A DNA stretch of 55,276 bases from an uncultured Demequina sp. (GTDB taxonomy: Bacteria; Actinomycetota; Actinomycetes; Actinomycetales; Demequinaceae). The stretch lies in the NCBI GenBank assembly GCA_937925595.1, contig CALALQ010000253.1, forward strand, positions 1 to 55,276, given 5' to 3'. Within the stretch, counting starts at the first letter, position 1; the number at the start of each line of letters is the position of its first letter. Positions 8,198 through 17,700 of the stretch are shown here, one piece after another. The notes below the pieces were generated by a model, which was not told where the DNA came from, ran no database searches, and worked only from the letters and a program-made list of their open reading frames with translations. Made by a program: the position numbers and the translations under genes.

Positions 8198-8440
8198 GCG
8201 CCCTCGTCGAAAGGGACTACTTCACGAGGGTGGGGCGCATGCGACCTGCGTCTCATCAAATCACTCGGCTCGCAGGGCAGCGCCTCGAGTCTGCCGGCCT
8301 CCAAGACCAAAGTGGCGCGCCCCTGCCAGGCAGTCGGGTAGTCGAAGCCCAGTGGTGCTTGAGGTGTTGTGGGGCGACTATTGGGGACACGAGGCCCCAT
8401 CTGCGAGGGTCGCATCAGTCGGGGAGCCATTCGGCCGTCT

Positions 8441-9375
8441 TCAGCCGGTCTTCGCTCGATGTAGCTCGCGGATGAGCTCTGAGATCGGCCAGTCACCTTC
8501 TTCTGCGTCGTCGTCTCTGTACGCCTCCCAATAGTCCGCGCGCTCGGGTCTCAAGCGGATCACGCGGTCGACGAAGTCGCGTAGTCCCGGGATGCGGCTT
8601 GCGGGCACCGAGCCGAGCGCCTCATGTGCCGATTCCAGGACCAAGTCCGCGTACTCCGTCACGGTCCATTCGTCCCAGCCGGGGTTGTAGTGCTGATTAA
8701 AGAACGCGATGAACGTATTCACGCGCTCGCCGTCTGCGAGCTCAATGCCCCAGTCCTGCTCGTCCCCGTGAACGGTCAACCCAAGCGCGGTGGCGATCGT
8801 GTCCAGTTGCCCACGCACAGTGGTCCCGGCCTCGAACAGGCGCTCTCCCGGCCTGGTCGTGCTTGCGCTTGGGTCGCAGTTCCAGCCAGAGGGCAGGTCC
8901 GCCGCACAGACGTCACACACAAACCATTCGTCTTTGACGACGTTCAACGTCCAGCACTGGGCGCAGCGCCGGAACTCGAACGCTGGCGTGAAACCGCCCG
9001 GGTGAACGACGCCGATCCGGTCCAGCACCCGCGCGACCGCCCTCCACGAACTCGGCTCAGGGCAATACGCGGTCGACTGATTGGTGATCTCGACCACCTC
9101 GGCGCCGCACACGAACAGCTCGCCGGGCGCCAGCACCGGGCGACCACCCGCACAGACGACGTGCTCAGACCCGCGCGCCGCCAACCGCAGTCCGCCGCCG
9201 TGGTCGACGACAACGTCGCGGGTGTCATCCCCTCGCGAGTCGGCCGCTCAGCGGACGCACGCGCCCACGCCTCCAGATCCGCAACGCTCGCGATCACACG
9301 GCCCGCGGGATGACGCTCGGCCAGGTCGAGCAGCTGAACCGGGCCGACGTATCGATACAGCCGGTCGGGCTTCAC
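8441..9375 (-). pseudogene. Hypothetical protein gene split by a frameshift near 9235
   Basis: Two adjacent minus-strand frames both look coding. The upstream frame begins with GTG at 9375 (KPDRLYRYVGPVQLLDLAER, RVIASVADLEAWARAS). The downstream frame has TRDVVVDHGGGLRLAARGSE, then two CxxC-type pairs (RRCAQCW and FVCDVCAADLP) and an acidic C-terminus ending at 8441. A TGA at about 9240 blocks the downstream frame just where the upstream frame loses sense, so one indel would restore a protein of about 310 residues. It is either a pseudogene or a sequencing error. The family is not recognised; the Cys pairs suggest a zinc ribbon. Confidence 0.55.
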
Positions 9376-9670
9376 GCCCTCCAGGGTCGCACGCCGCCGT
9401 CGCCGCCGCCATCGCCTGCGCCGCCGCCGCTTAACCGACCGCCGTTCCTTCCCGCTGTTGGCCGTACGGCCACAAGGAGCGGAACCGGTCGACAAACGCC
9501 ACTTACGGTCGACGGCCCAAGCTGGTTCATCGCGATGGTCGCGACCTCTCCGCCATCACAAACGAGCTCATGGGCGCTCCGACGTCGGCTTTCACCGGCG
9601 GAGTTGCTCCGATACGCCGAGAATGGCGATCGTCGTGCGGTGACCATGCTCAGAGACGCGGGCCGGTACG

Positions 9671-9925
9671 TTGGGTCAGGTGTGCAGCGGATTCGTCAAC
9701 GCGTCGAACCCCAGAAGGATCCTGCTTGTTGGTGAGGTCGGGTATCGCTCGACCGATCCGGTCGCCGGCGTGCAGTACGGGCTGCGGACCCACTCGCGTC
9801 CGGTCTTCCTCGGGCTGCCGGTGGCCCGTGCGGAGTTGCTCGCCTGTGCGCAGGTCCTCGGGGCCGTGGCGGTGGTGCTGCGCGGTGACCGTATGAGCGC
9901 TGCGGTCCTGGGGAAGGGCAGGTGA
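9671..9925 (+). CDS. Small hypothetical protein, doubtful
   Basis: This 84-residue frame has a reasonable composition (RILLVGEVGYRSTDPVAGVQ, PVFLGLPVARAELLACAQVLG) and ends 4 bp inside the sugar-binding protein gene, as a coupled upstream gene would. No family is recognised and the start is a TTG without a clear ribosome site. It may be the C-terminal remnant of a larger gene. Reading it as non-coding is almost equally defensible. Confidence 0.3.
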   Translation: MGQVCSGFVNASNPRRILLVGEVGYRSTDPVAGVQYGLRTHSRPVFLGLPVARAELLACAQVLGAVAVVLRGDRMSAAVLGKGR

Positions 9926-11136
9926 GGCGGTTCGCCACTGTGCTTGCCGTCCTGGGGCTCTTCGCGGTCGCCGGGTGTGGTGGAACGCAGCCCGGGGGCG
10001 AGTCAGCCGGCGTGCTGCGGGTGTTGGCGTGGGGGACCGAAGGTTCGAGGCTCGACGACATGGCCGCGCGGTTCACGCGCGAGAACCCCGGTGTCGACGT
10101 CCGCATCACGTCGGTGACGTCTTCGGCGGCGCACGACAAGCTGCTTGTGGGCATCGCCGGCGGGGAGGTGCCGGATGTCGCCGTGGTCGGTGCCTCGTAC
10201 ATGGCCGCGTTGGCTCATACGCACGCGCTGGAGACGGTTCCCGCGGACTTTGATCAGGGGCAGTTCCTTCCCGCGGCTGTCGACGCGGTCCGGGTCAACG
10301 GCACCGCCTACGGCGTTCCGTGGTTCCTTGACACCCGGGTGCTGGTCTACCGGACGGACATCGCCGAGAAGGCCGGCATCAACGCGGCGCCATCGACGTG
10401 GGCCGAGCTCAAGGAGGCCGCCCGGGCGATGCAGTCGAAGGGCGGCGCGAAGTACGGCATCAGCCTTCCGACGGACAGCTGGCACATTTTCCTGCCGTTC
10501 CTGTATCAGGCCGGAGCCGACATCACCGACGGACAGCGCGTGAACCTCAACACGCCTGAAGTAGCCGCGGCCAGCGCGTACTACAAGTCCTTCGTGGACG
10601 AGGGCCTGACGCCGGGTGTGGTACGAGAGGGCTTCGAGATCGCGCCGGCCTTCGTCCGGGGGACGCACCCGATGTTCGTCTCCGGCGCCTGGCAGATGCG
10701 GCTGATCCGCGAAGTGGGCGGCCCGAGCATGGATGGCCGGTGGGCGGTGGCTCCGCTGCCTCGTGGCCGGGCCGAAGCCAGCACGTTCGGTGGCGGGATC
10801 TGGACGGTGCCGAAAGGTTCAAAGCACCGCAAGACGGCCTGGGAGTTCGTGAAGTGGATGTCGCAGCCCGCGCAGCAGGCGGAGTTGTACACGGCCGTCG
10901 GCGCGCTTCCGGCCAACCGCGCCGCGTGGGCGCTCCCGGCACTGGCCGACGACCCGCACGCGCGCGTGTTCCGCACACAGCTCCGCACAGCGAAGCGCCC
11001 GCCGGCGTTGCCTGAGTGGCCGGCGATTGCAGCGGCGGTCGAGGTGCGCCTCGACGCGCTGGTGCGTACGCACGGTGACGGCCGGGAGATGGCCGAGCAG
11101 CTTGACGCTGCAGCCAATGCCGTTGGAGCCAGATGA
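9922..11136 (+). CDS. ABC transporter sugar-binding lipoprotein
   Basis: This 404-residue extracellular solute-binding protein of family 1 (MalE-like) has a signal peptide with lipobox: VLGLFAVAGCGG, so the Cys would be lipidated and the protein anchored outside the membrane. The mature start (VLRVLAWGTEGSRLDDMAARFTREN, then VRITSVTSS) and the conserved VPWFLDTRVLVYRTDIAEKAGI and WEFVKWMSQPAQQAELYTAVGALP are family hallmarks. It captures a sugar or oligosaccharide for the permeases downstream. Its stop overlaps the permease start by 4 bp. Confidence 0.92.
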   Translation: MRRFATVLAVLGLFAVAGCGGTQPGGESAGVLRVLAWGTEGSRLDDMAARFTRENPGVDVRITSVTSSAAHDKLLVGIAGGEVPDVAVVGASYMAALAHTHALETVPADFDQGQFLPAAVDAVRVNGTAYGVPWFLDTRVLVYRTDIAEKAGINAAPSTWAELKEAARAMQSKGGAKYGISLPTDSWHIFLPFLYQAGADITDGQRVNLNTPEVAAASAYYKSFVDEGLTPGVVREGFEIAPAFVRGTHPMFVSGAWQMRLIREVGGPSMDGRWAVAPLPRGRAEASTFGGGIWTVPKGSKHRKTAWEFVKWMSQPAQQAELYTAVGALPANRAAWALPALADDPHARVFRTQLRTAKRPPALPEWPAIAAAVEVRLDALVRTHGDGREMAEQLDAAANAVGAR

Positions 11137-11978
11137 CGACGCGGGCGCGTGCGCCGTGGTGGGTGTTCGCGGCGCTCGCGTTCGGCATGCTGCTGTCGAT
11201 CGGGCCGTTCGTGTGGATGCTGCTCGGCGCGTTCAAGACGAACGCCGACCTCATCCGCGTCACGCCGACGCTGCTCCCTGAACGTTGGACGCTCGACAAT
11301 TTCAGCCGTCTGTTCTCCGAAGGGCAGGTCGGGCGTTACGTCTTGAACTCGACGGCCATCACGGTCGTGGTGACGCTCGCCAACCTGTTGTTCTGCTCGA
11401 TGGCGGGTTACGCGCTGGGGAAGCTGCGCTTTCTCGGGGACCGCGTGCTGACGGGCGTCGTGCTCGCCACGCTGATGGTTCCTGGCAGCGTGACGCTGAT
11501 CCCGCTGTTCGTGCTGATGAGCACGCTCGGGCTCGTCAACTCCTACGCCGCGGTCACGGTGCCGTTCTTCGCCGGCGCCTTCGGCGTCTTTCTGATGCGC
11601 CAGTCGATGCAGTCGGTGCCGGACGACATAGTCAACGCGGCCCGTATAGACGGAGCGGGGGAGTGGACCATCTTCTCCCGCATCGTCATGCCGCAGCTCA
11701 AGCCCGCGCTCGCCGCGCTGGCCGTCTTCGAGTTCCTGTCGACGTGGAACAACTTCCTCTGGCCACTCGTCGTCCTCAACGACCAGGAGAGGTTCACGCT
11801 GCCGGTCGCCGTCGCGATGTTCGCCATCGGCGAGTACACGACCGATTACGGCTTGCTGATGGCCGGCTCGGTCGTGCTCATCGCTCCGGTGATCGTGCTC
11901 TTCGTCGCGCTTCAGCGCTACTTCGTGCCGGCGATCGCCCTCCCGGCTCACTTCCGTACGCTCAGGAACCGGAACTGA
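11133..11978 (+). CDS. ABC transporter permease, MalG-like
   Basis: This 281-residue inner-membrane permease of carbohydrate importers has six predicted membrane spans. The cytoplasmic EAA loop is visible as NAARIDGAGEWTIFSRIVMPQLKP, which docks onto the ATPase. It is translationally coupled to the binding protein (ATGA overlap). Its 3' end overlaps the opposite-strand second permease by 31 bp, an unusual convergent arrangement for a MalF/MalG pair. No ATPase gene is present; such importers often share a distant MsmK-type ATPase. Confidence 0.92.
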   Translation: MTTRARAPWWVFAALAFGMLLSIGPFVWMLLGAFKTNADLIRVTPTLLPERWTLDNFSRLFSEGQVGRYVLNSTAITVVVTLANLLFCSMAGYALGKLRFLGDRVLTGVVLATLMVPGSVTLIPLFVLMSTLGLVNSYAAVTVPFFAGAFGVFLMRQSMQSVPDDIVNAARIDGAGEWTIFSRIVMPQLKPALAALAVFEFLSTWNNFLWPLVVLNDQERFTLPVAVAMFAIGEYTTDYGLLMAGSVVLIAPVIVLFVALQRYFVPAIALPAHFRTLRNRN

Positions 11979-12838
11979 ATGATCGTCAGCACCGCGATGG
12001 CGACGAAGAGCGTGTACGCCGCCGCGCTGGCATATCCGAAGTCGAAGGCCTGGAAGCCCTGCTGGTAGACGAACAGTGACGTGGTGAAGCCCGCTTGGTC
12101 TGTGCCGCCGTTCGGGCCGGCCATCACGAACGGCTCCTCGAAGACATGCGTGTAGCTGATGGTCGTCACCACCGTGGCGAACAGGATCGCCGGGCGCAAC
12201 ATCGGGAGGGTGACGTGACGAAACAGGTGCCAGCCCTTGGCGCCGTCGACCTTCGCCGCCCGGTAGAGCTGTGAGTCGACGGTCTGCAGGGCGGCGAGGA
12301 AGATCACCATCGCGTTGCCCGTGTTGCGCCAGACGCCGAGTGCGATGATCGAGGGCATGAGCGTGTTCGGGTTGCCAAGCCAATCCGGGCCCTGGATGCC
12401 GACCTGGGCGAGCGCGGCGTTGACGATCCCGATGTCGGGATCGAGCATGTACCGCCAGATCACGGCGACGGCCACGATGCTGGTGACCACGGGGAGGTAG
12501 AGGCTGACGCGGAAGACCGCGCGCAGCTTGCCGATGCCCTGGTTGAGCGTCACCGCGAGGGCCAGTCCGAACGCGATCGTCAAGGGCACCCCGACGATCA
12601 CGAAGTACGCGGTGTTGCGCAGCGATTTCAGGAACTGCGCGTCTTCGAACAGCCGCGTGTAGTTGGCGAGGCCGACGAACGGCGTGCTGCCCAAGTCCTG
12701 GAGGTTGCCGAGCGAGAACCCGGTGAAGCTCAGCGCGAACGACGCGATGATCGGCACCAGCATGAAGACGACGAACAGCAGCGTGAACGGCGCGGCGAAC
12801 ACCCATCCCATCGCGTTGGCTCGGCGGGTTCGTCGCAT
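11948..12838 (-). CDS. ABC transporter permease, MalF-like
   Basis: This 296-residue carbohydrate ABC permease has six hydrophobic spans and an EAA loop at AAKVDGAKGWHLFRHVTLPMLRP. It starts MRRTRRANAMGWVFAAPFTLLFVVFML, a positively charged N-terminus followed by the first span, which is why ATG 12838 is preferred over the longer frame. It should pair with the MalG-like subunit, yet it is on the opposite strand and the two genes overlap tail to tail by 31 bp. The pair is therefore expressed from two promoters, the MalF side from the region shared with the ROK regulator. Confidence 0.9.
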   Translation of the reverse strand: MRRTRRANAMGWVFAAPFTLLFVVFMLVPIIASFALSFTGFSLGNLQDLGSTPFVGLANYTRLFEDAQFLKSLRNTAYFVIVGVPLTIAFGLALAVTLNQGIGKLRAVFRVSLYLPVVTSIVAVAVIWRYMLDPDIGIVNAALAQVGIQGPDWLGNPNTLMPSIIALGVWRNTGNAMVIFLAALQTVDSQLYRAAKVDGAKGWHLFRHVTLPMLRPAILFATVVTTISYTHVFEEPFVMAGPNGGTDQAGFTTSLFVYQQGFQAFDFGYASAAAYTLFVAIAVLTIIQFRFLSVRK

Positions 12839-12964
12839 GGCAGCGAGCCTAGACCCCCGGGCGACGGACGCGACGCTGGTCGCTGACGTGCCCTCGCACT
12901 CGCTCCCTACCCCTTCGACTGGGCCTGGCGTGGGTGTCTTGCTTGCACGCCATGATCTACGGGG

Positions 12965-14170
12965 TTGCACACGCCGGGCCCGGAATCGACGCGTTCTTCG
13001 CTCAAGGACCTCAAACGCCAGAACGAACGGCGGGTCTTTGGCCTGTTACGCGTGAACCCGACGATGACGCGCGCGGCGCTTGCGAGCGCCACGGGCTTGT
13101 CGCGCTCGACGATCGGGAACGTCATTCGCTCACTCGAGGAGCGGGGCATCGTCGAGGAAGGCGAGCACACGGGAGCGCGCCATGGCCTTACCGGCCGACC
13201 GGCGGTGGCAGTCGCGTTGGTACCCGGCTCGGGCGCGACCGTCGGTGTGGCGATCAACCGTGAGCGCCTGAAGATCGGCGTCGCGGACCTCCGAGGCACC
13301 GTGCTCACAGAGCATGACGAGGCCCTTGCCCCCGGCTCGGACGGTGAGACGATCCTGGTCTTGGTCGCCGATCGCGTTCGCGCGATGATCAGCCGCCTCG
13401 GTATCCCGCCCGGACGCGTGATCGGGCTGGCGATCGGCATCCCCGGCCCTGTGGATGAAGAAGGCTCCATTGATGCTCGATCGCCGTCGCCGCGTTGGGC
13501 AGGCGTGCGGGTCCGCGAGACGTTGTCCCGCCTACTCGACGGTCTTCCGGTGGTTCCGGACAACGACGCCAACTACGGCGCTGTCGGAGAGCTGCACTAC
13601 GGTGCCGGCCGCGACGTGGCCGACCTGATCTACGTCAGCATCGGACCCGGGATCGGCGGCGGATTCGTCGTCGGAGGGCAACTCCGGCGTGGGCACAGTG
13701 GCTACGCCGGCGAGGTCGGGCACATCACGGCCGTGGAAGACGGCCCGCGCTGTACCTGTGGCCGACCGGGATGCCTCTCGACGGTCGCTGCGTCGGGTGC
13801 CCTGCTCGATGCGTGGGCGAGAGACCGTGGGGAGCGCCTGACCGTGTCGGGGCTCCTGGAACTCGCGGACACCGGCGACTCGCACGCGCACGCGGTCTTG
13901 TTCGAGGCGGGCATCCACGTCGGGCGAGTGTGCGGCGGGCTGGTCAACGCGCTCGACCCGGCACGCGTCGTGCTCGGCGGTGAGCTCGGCTCGCGTTCTC
14001 CGAACCTGCTGGACGGCGTGTGTCACGCCCTTGAGCGTTACGCGCATCCAGTGCTCGCGGGAGTCGACGTGGTCCACGCCGAACTCCAGGACCGGTCAGA
14101 AGTGCTCGGCGCAGTCGCCGCCGTGCTTCGCGATGACGAGCTCGTCAGCTCCGTCGTCGTCCGCAGCTGA
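12965..14170 (+). CDS. ROK family transcriptional regulator
   Basis: This 401-residue protein has an N-terminal winged HTH (LKRQNERRVFGLL, then TRAALASATGLSRSTIGNVIRSLEERGIV) followed by a ROK sugar-kinase-like sensor: GLAIGIPGPVDEEG, DNDANYGAVGELHYGAG, YVSIGPGIGGGFVVGG, and the zinc motif CTCGRPGCL. Such proteins (NagC/Mlc/XylR type) repress sugar genes until the sugar binds. It is divergent from the MalF-like gene across 126 bp, which probably contains its operator. The start is TTG at 12965; the next in-frame start would trim into the HTH. Confidence 0.9.
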   Translation: MHTPGPESTRSSLKDLKRQNERRVFGLLRVNPTMTRAALASATGLSRSTIGNVIRSLEERGIVEEGEHTGARHGLTGRPAVAVALVPGSGATVGVAINRERLKIGVADLRGTVLTEHDEALAPGSDGETILVLVADRVRAMISRLGIPPGRVIGLAIGIPGPVDEEGSIDARSPSPRWAGVRVRETLSRLLDGLPVVPDNDANYGAVGELHYGAGRDVADLIYVSIGPGIGGGFVVGGQLRRGHSGYAGEVGHITAVEDGPRCTCGRPGCLSTVAASGALLDAWARDRGERLTVSGLLELADTGDSHAHAVLFEAGIHVGRVCGGLVNALDPARVVLGGELGSRSPNLLDGVCHALERYAHPVLAGVDVVHAELQDRSEVLGAVAAVLRDDELVSSVVVRS

Positions 14171-14721
14171 TCGCGCTCTCGCCGCTCGTCACTCCTCGCG
14201 AGCTCATCGCTTCTGCCATCGATGCTTCACGTGTGCGGAGGTCTTCACCGTTATTAGTTGTTGCAGTAGCCATATCTGAGAAACTCTGCTAAAAGTAGGC
14301 GCGCCAGACGAGTTTCCCTGGAGAGGACTTGGAGGAGAGGGATGGAAGAAGCGTCGATCGCGGCGTTGCCGGACAGTGCCCCAACGCCGAGCGAATTGCG
14401 GCTGTCGAGTCAGCGGCTGCCCGAGATCCATGCCCGCAACGGCTCGGCTGGTTCAATCGGCCAGCGAGTTCGCGGACCTCCGTACGCCGGGCTCGCCGCA
14501 AGATCGACCCGTGTAGGTGGGGCTGGGGCTTCGGAGGTGCCAGCACACGAGTTGAGGGCGCTCCCGCCCATCCGCGACGACGAGGGTTGCGGGGTTAGAT
14601 CGAGCGCGCTACGGACTTCCGTGGCCGCGTTCAGAGATGCACTGTCGGCAGGCCTGTGAGGTGTTCCAGGCTCGCCCTCAGCGCTTCGTCCAGCTGGTTC
14701 ATGAACGAGGAGAGTGGCTCA
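14171..14721. other. Intergenic region with an AT-rich island, likely promoter of the dehydrogenase gene
   Basis: No frame here looks coding. Around 14245-14300 the composition falls sharply from the surrounding high GC (attagttgttgcagtagcc, then ctgctaaaagtagg). That is the expected setting for a promoter or operator of the large secreted dehydrogenase, but I cannot assign -35 and -10 boxes with confidence. The rest is featureless at this resolution. Confidence 0.4.
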
Positions 14722-17700
14722 GTGGAGCTTTGGTTCGGGCGGCGCGTTCTACGCAGGAAGCGCCATGCAAGAAAGCTGCTGATGTTGTCGGTCCTCAGCG
14801 TCCTGGCGCTGGCAGTGACTTCGGCAACCGTCGCACACGCCCAGTCGGACCCGGCAACGGATTGGGCGAACTACGAGAAGGTCACGCTCGCTTCAGGGCT
14901 CACGGGCGAACCGATCGACATGGCCGTCCTGCCCGACGGCCGCGTCCTGCACACCCAGCGGGCTGGTGCCCTTCGTCTCACCGACCCAGCGACGGGCGTG
15001 ACCGAGGTCGTCAATCAATTCAACGTGTACACGGCAGGAGAGCAAGGACTTCTGACCGTTTCGCTCGACCCGGACTTCGCGACGAATCAATGGGTGTACG
15101 TCTACTACTCGCCGCGGCTCGAGACACCCGGCGGCAACGCCCCGTCGACGCTGCCGGCGGGCGAGACGGACGCGTACTGGGAGCAATGGAAGGGCTACGA
15201 CGTCCTGTCCCGCTTCAAGTGGACCGGAAGCTCGCTCGACATGGCCAGCGAGCAGCAGATCATCAAGATCGAAACCAATCGCGGCGGTAGCGCGCACCAC
15301 GCCGGCGACGTCGCTTGGGATGCCCAGGGTAACCTGTTCCTCTCGACGGGCGACAACACCGGCGCGTCGGCCGGCAACGCCCAGGGCTATGCGCCGATCA
15401 ACGACACGCTGGGGTCCAATCCCGGGTTCGATGTTCGTCGCGCATCCGGCAACACGAACGACCTGCGCGGCAAGATCCTGCGCATCAAGGTGGCCGAGGA
15501 TGGGTCCTACACCGTTCCTCCGGGCAACCTGTTTCCCGCGGGCCAGTATCCGGAGGGCAAGACGCGTCCCGAGATCTACATCATGGGCGTGCGCAACCCC
15601 TACCGGATGGACATCGACAAGGCGACGAACACGCTCGTCTGGGGAGATTACGCGCCGGACGCGGGCCGCGACGACGCCCGGCGCGGTCCGATGGGCCTCG
15701 TCGAATGGAACGTCTCGCCTGCGTCGGGCGCCGCGCACAACAGCGGTTGGCCCTATTGCATCGCGGACAACCGCCCGTACAACAACTGGGACTTCGTGAA
15801 CGGCGTCTCGCGCGAGTGGTTCGACTGCAACGCGCCGAAGAACACGTCGCGCAACAACACCGGACTGGTCGACCTGCCGCCGGTTGTCCCGGCCGACCTC
15901 TGGTACGGCGACCGCAACTGCAGGACCACTGCGCCTGAGGATTGCGACAATCCGCTGTGGCCGGAGCTCACGCGCTGGAGCGACAACATCGAGCAGGCTC
16001 CGATGGCCGGTCCGATCTACAACTTCGACGCTGCGAACCCGTCGGCGACCAAGCTTCCGGCGTACTGGGACGGCAAGGCGTTCTTCGGTGAGTACTCGCA
16101 GGACTACCTTGCGGCGTTCACGGTGACCAAGCCGGACGGCCCGGTCACCAAGCTCGAGCAGTTCCTGCCCAACTCCGAGCTCGGCGCCCTCGAGATGCCG
16201 CTGTGGGATGGGCCGATGGACCTGGAGTTCGGCAACGACGGATCGCTCTACGTGCTCGAGTACGGGACCCGAGGGCTTTCGCGAATCGACTACAGCCCTG
16301 GCAACAAGCGGCCGCGGGCCGTGATTGCGACCGATCGCCGCTCAGGTGGGACCGCTCCCCTGACGGTGGAGTTCGACGCGACGGGGTCGTCGGACCCTGA
16401 GCAAGCAGCGTTGGCGTACGAGTGGGACTTCGACGGCGACGGGACGTGGGACGCGACCACGGCGAAGGCCTCGTACACCTACCAGGCCAACGGCGCCTTC
16501 AACGCTCGTCTACAGGTCACGGACGCGGCCGGGAAGTCCGCGCTGCAGTCGGTCCAGATCACCGTCGGCAACACGGCCCCGGAGATCAACATCCTCACGC
16601 CCGTCGACGGCGGCTTCTTCGAGTGGGGCAAGGCGGTCATCTACAACGTCGAGATCTTCGATCCCGAGGACACGGGCGCCGTCGCCTGCAATCGCGTGAG
16701 GTACACCATCTCCGTCGGCCACGGCACGCACCAGCACCCGTTCCGTCAGGGGCAAGGCTGTCGAGTGGGCGCGCCTGTCCCGCCCGACGGCGGGCACGGC
16801 GAGACCGAGAACATCTTCATGGTGCTCGAGGTCTCCTACACCGACGGCGGTGCCAACGGCGTCCCGGCCGCGACCGGGACCAAGCGAGTGGTCCTCAATC
16901 CCAAGGTCCTGGAAGGCGAGCACGCCGACACCTCGTCGGGTGTCGAGTTCAGCGACGATGTCACGGCGTCGGCGACGCGCGCGGTGACGTCCTTCGACGC
17001 CGGTGACTGGCTCGGCTACGACCCCGTCAACTTCACCAACATCAGCTCGGTCGTCACGCGTGCGAGCGGCAACGGCACGCTGTCGCTGCGGTGGAACAGC
17101 CCGACGGCGCAACCGTTCGCGAACATCATGGTGGCCCCGGGTCTCGGCTGGCGAGAGGTGACGAGCTCGCTGCAGAACATCGTCAACCCGCCGAGCGGCA
17201 CCGGCAAGCTGTATGTGACTTCCACGGGTGGCGTGACGCTCGACTCGCTGCGGTTCGCCGGCGACGGAGTCGCGGATGTGACCCCGCCGACGGCGGCGGG
17301 CACGTTGAGCCCGCCGACGCCGGACGGCGAGAACGGCTGGTACAAGACCGCGCCGACGTTCAATGTCGTCGGCACCGACAACGGCTCGATCTACCACCGC
17401 GAGTACTCCGTCGACGGCGGACAGTCCTGGCAGCAGCCGGGCTACTCCGACCAGTACGACACCACCTGCGGCCAGCGGTGCTTCAACGGCGTCGCGCTCC
17501 CGGTCCAAGGCGACCTGACCGTGCTCTTCAGGGTCTTCGACACGAGCTTGAACGTCTCGAACACCGGGTCGCTGAACGTGAAGATCGACCGCAGTCCGCC
17601 GACCATCGCGCTGGAAGGCTTGACGGACGGCAAGATCGGCGATTCGGGCACGATCAAGATCGCGCTCAGCGACATCGCTCCCGGCTCAGGTGGCCCGTCC

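Noticed and set aside
9385..9432. Short GCC/GCCGCC-rich run that looks like a microsatellite.
   Set aside because: It lies at the 5' flank of the frameshifted gene and is ordinary for high-GC codon bias; no regular array of units.
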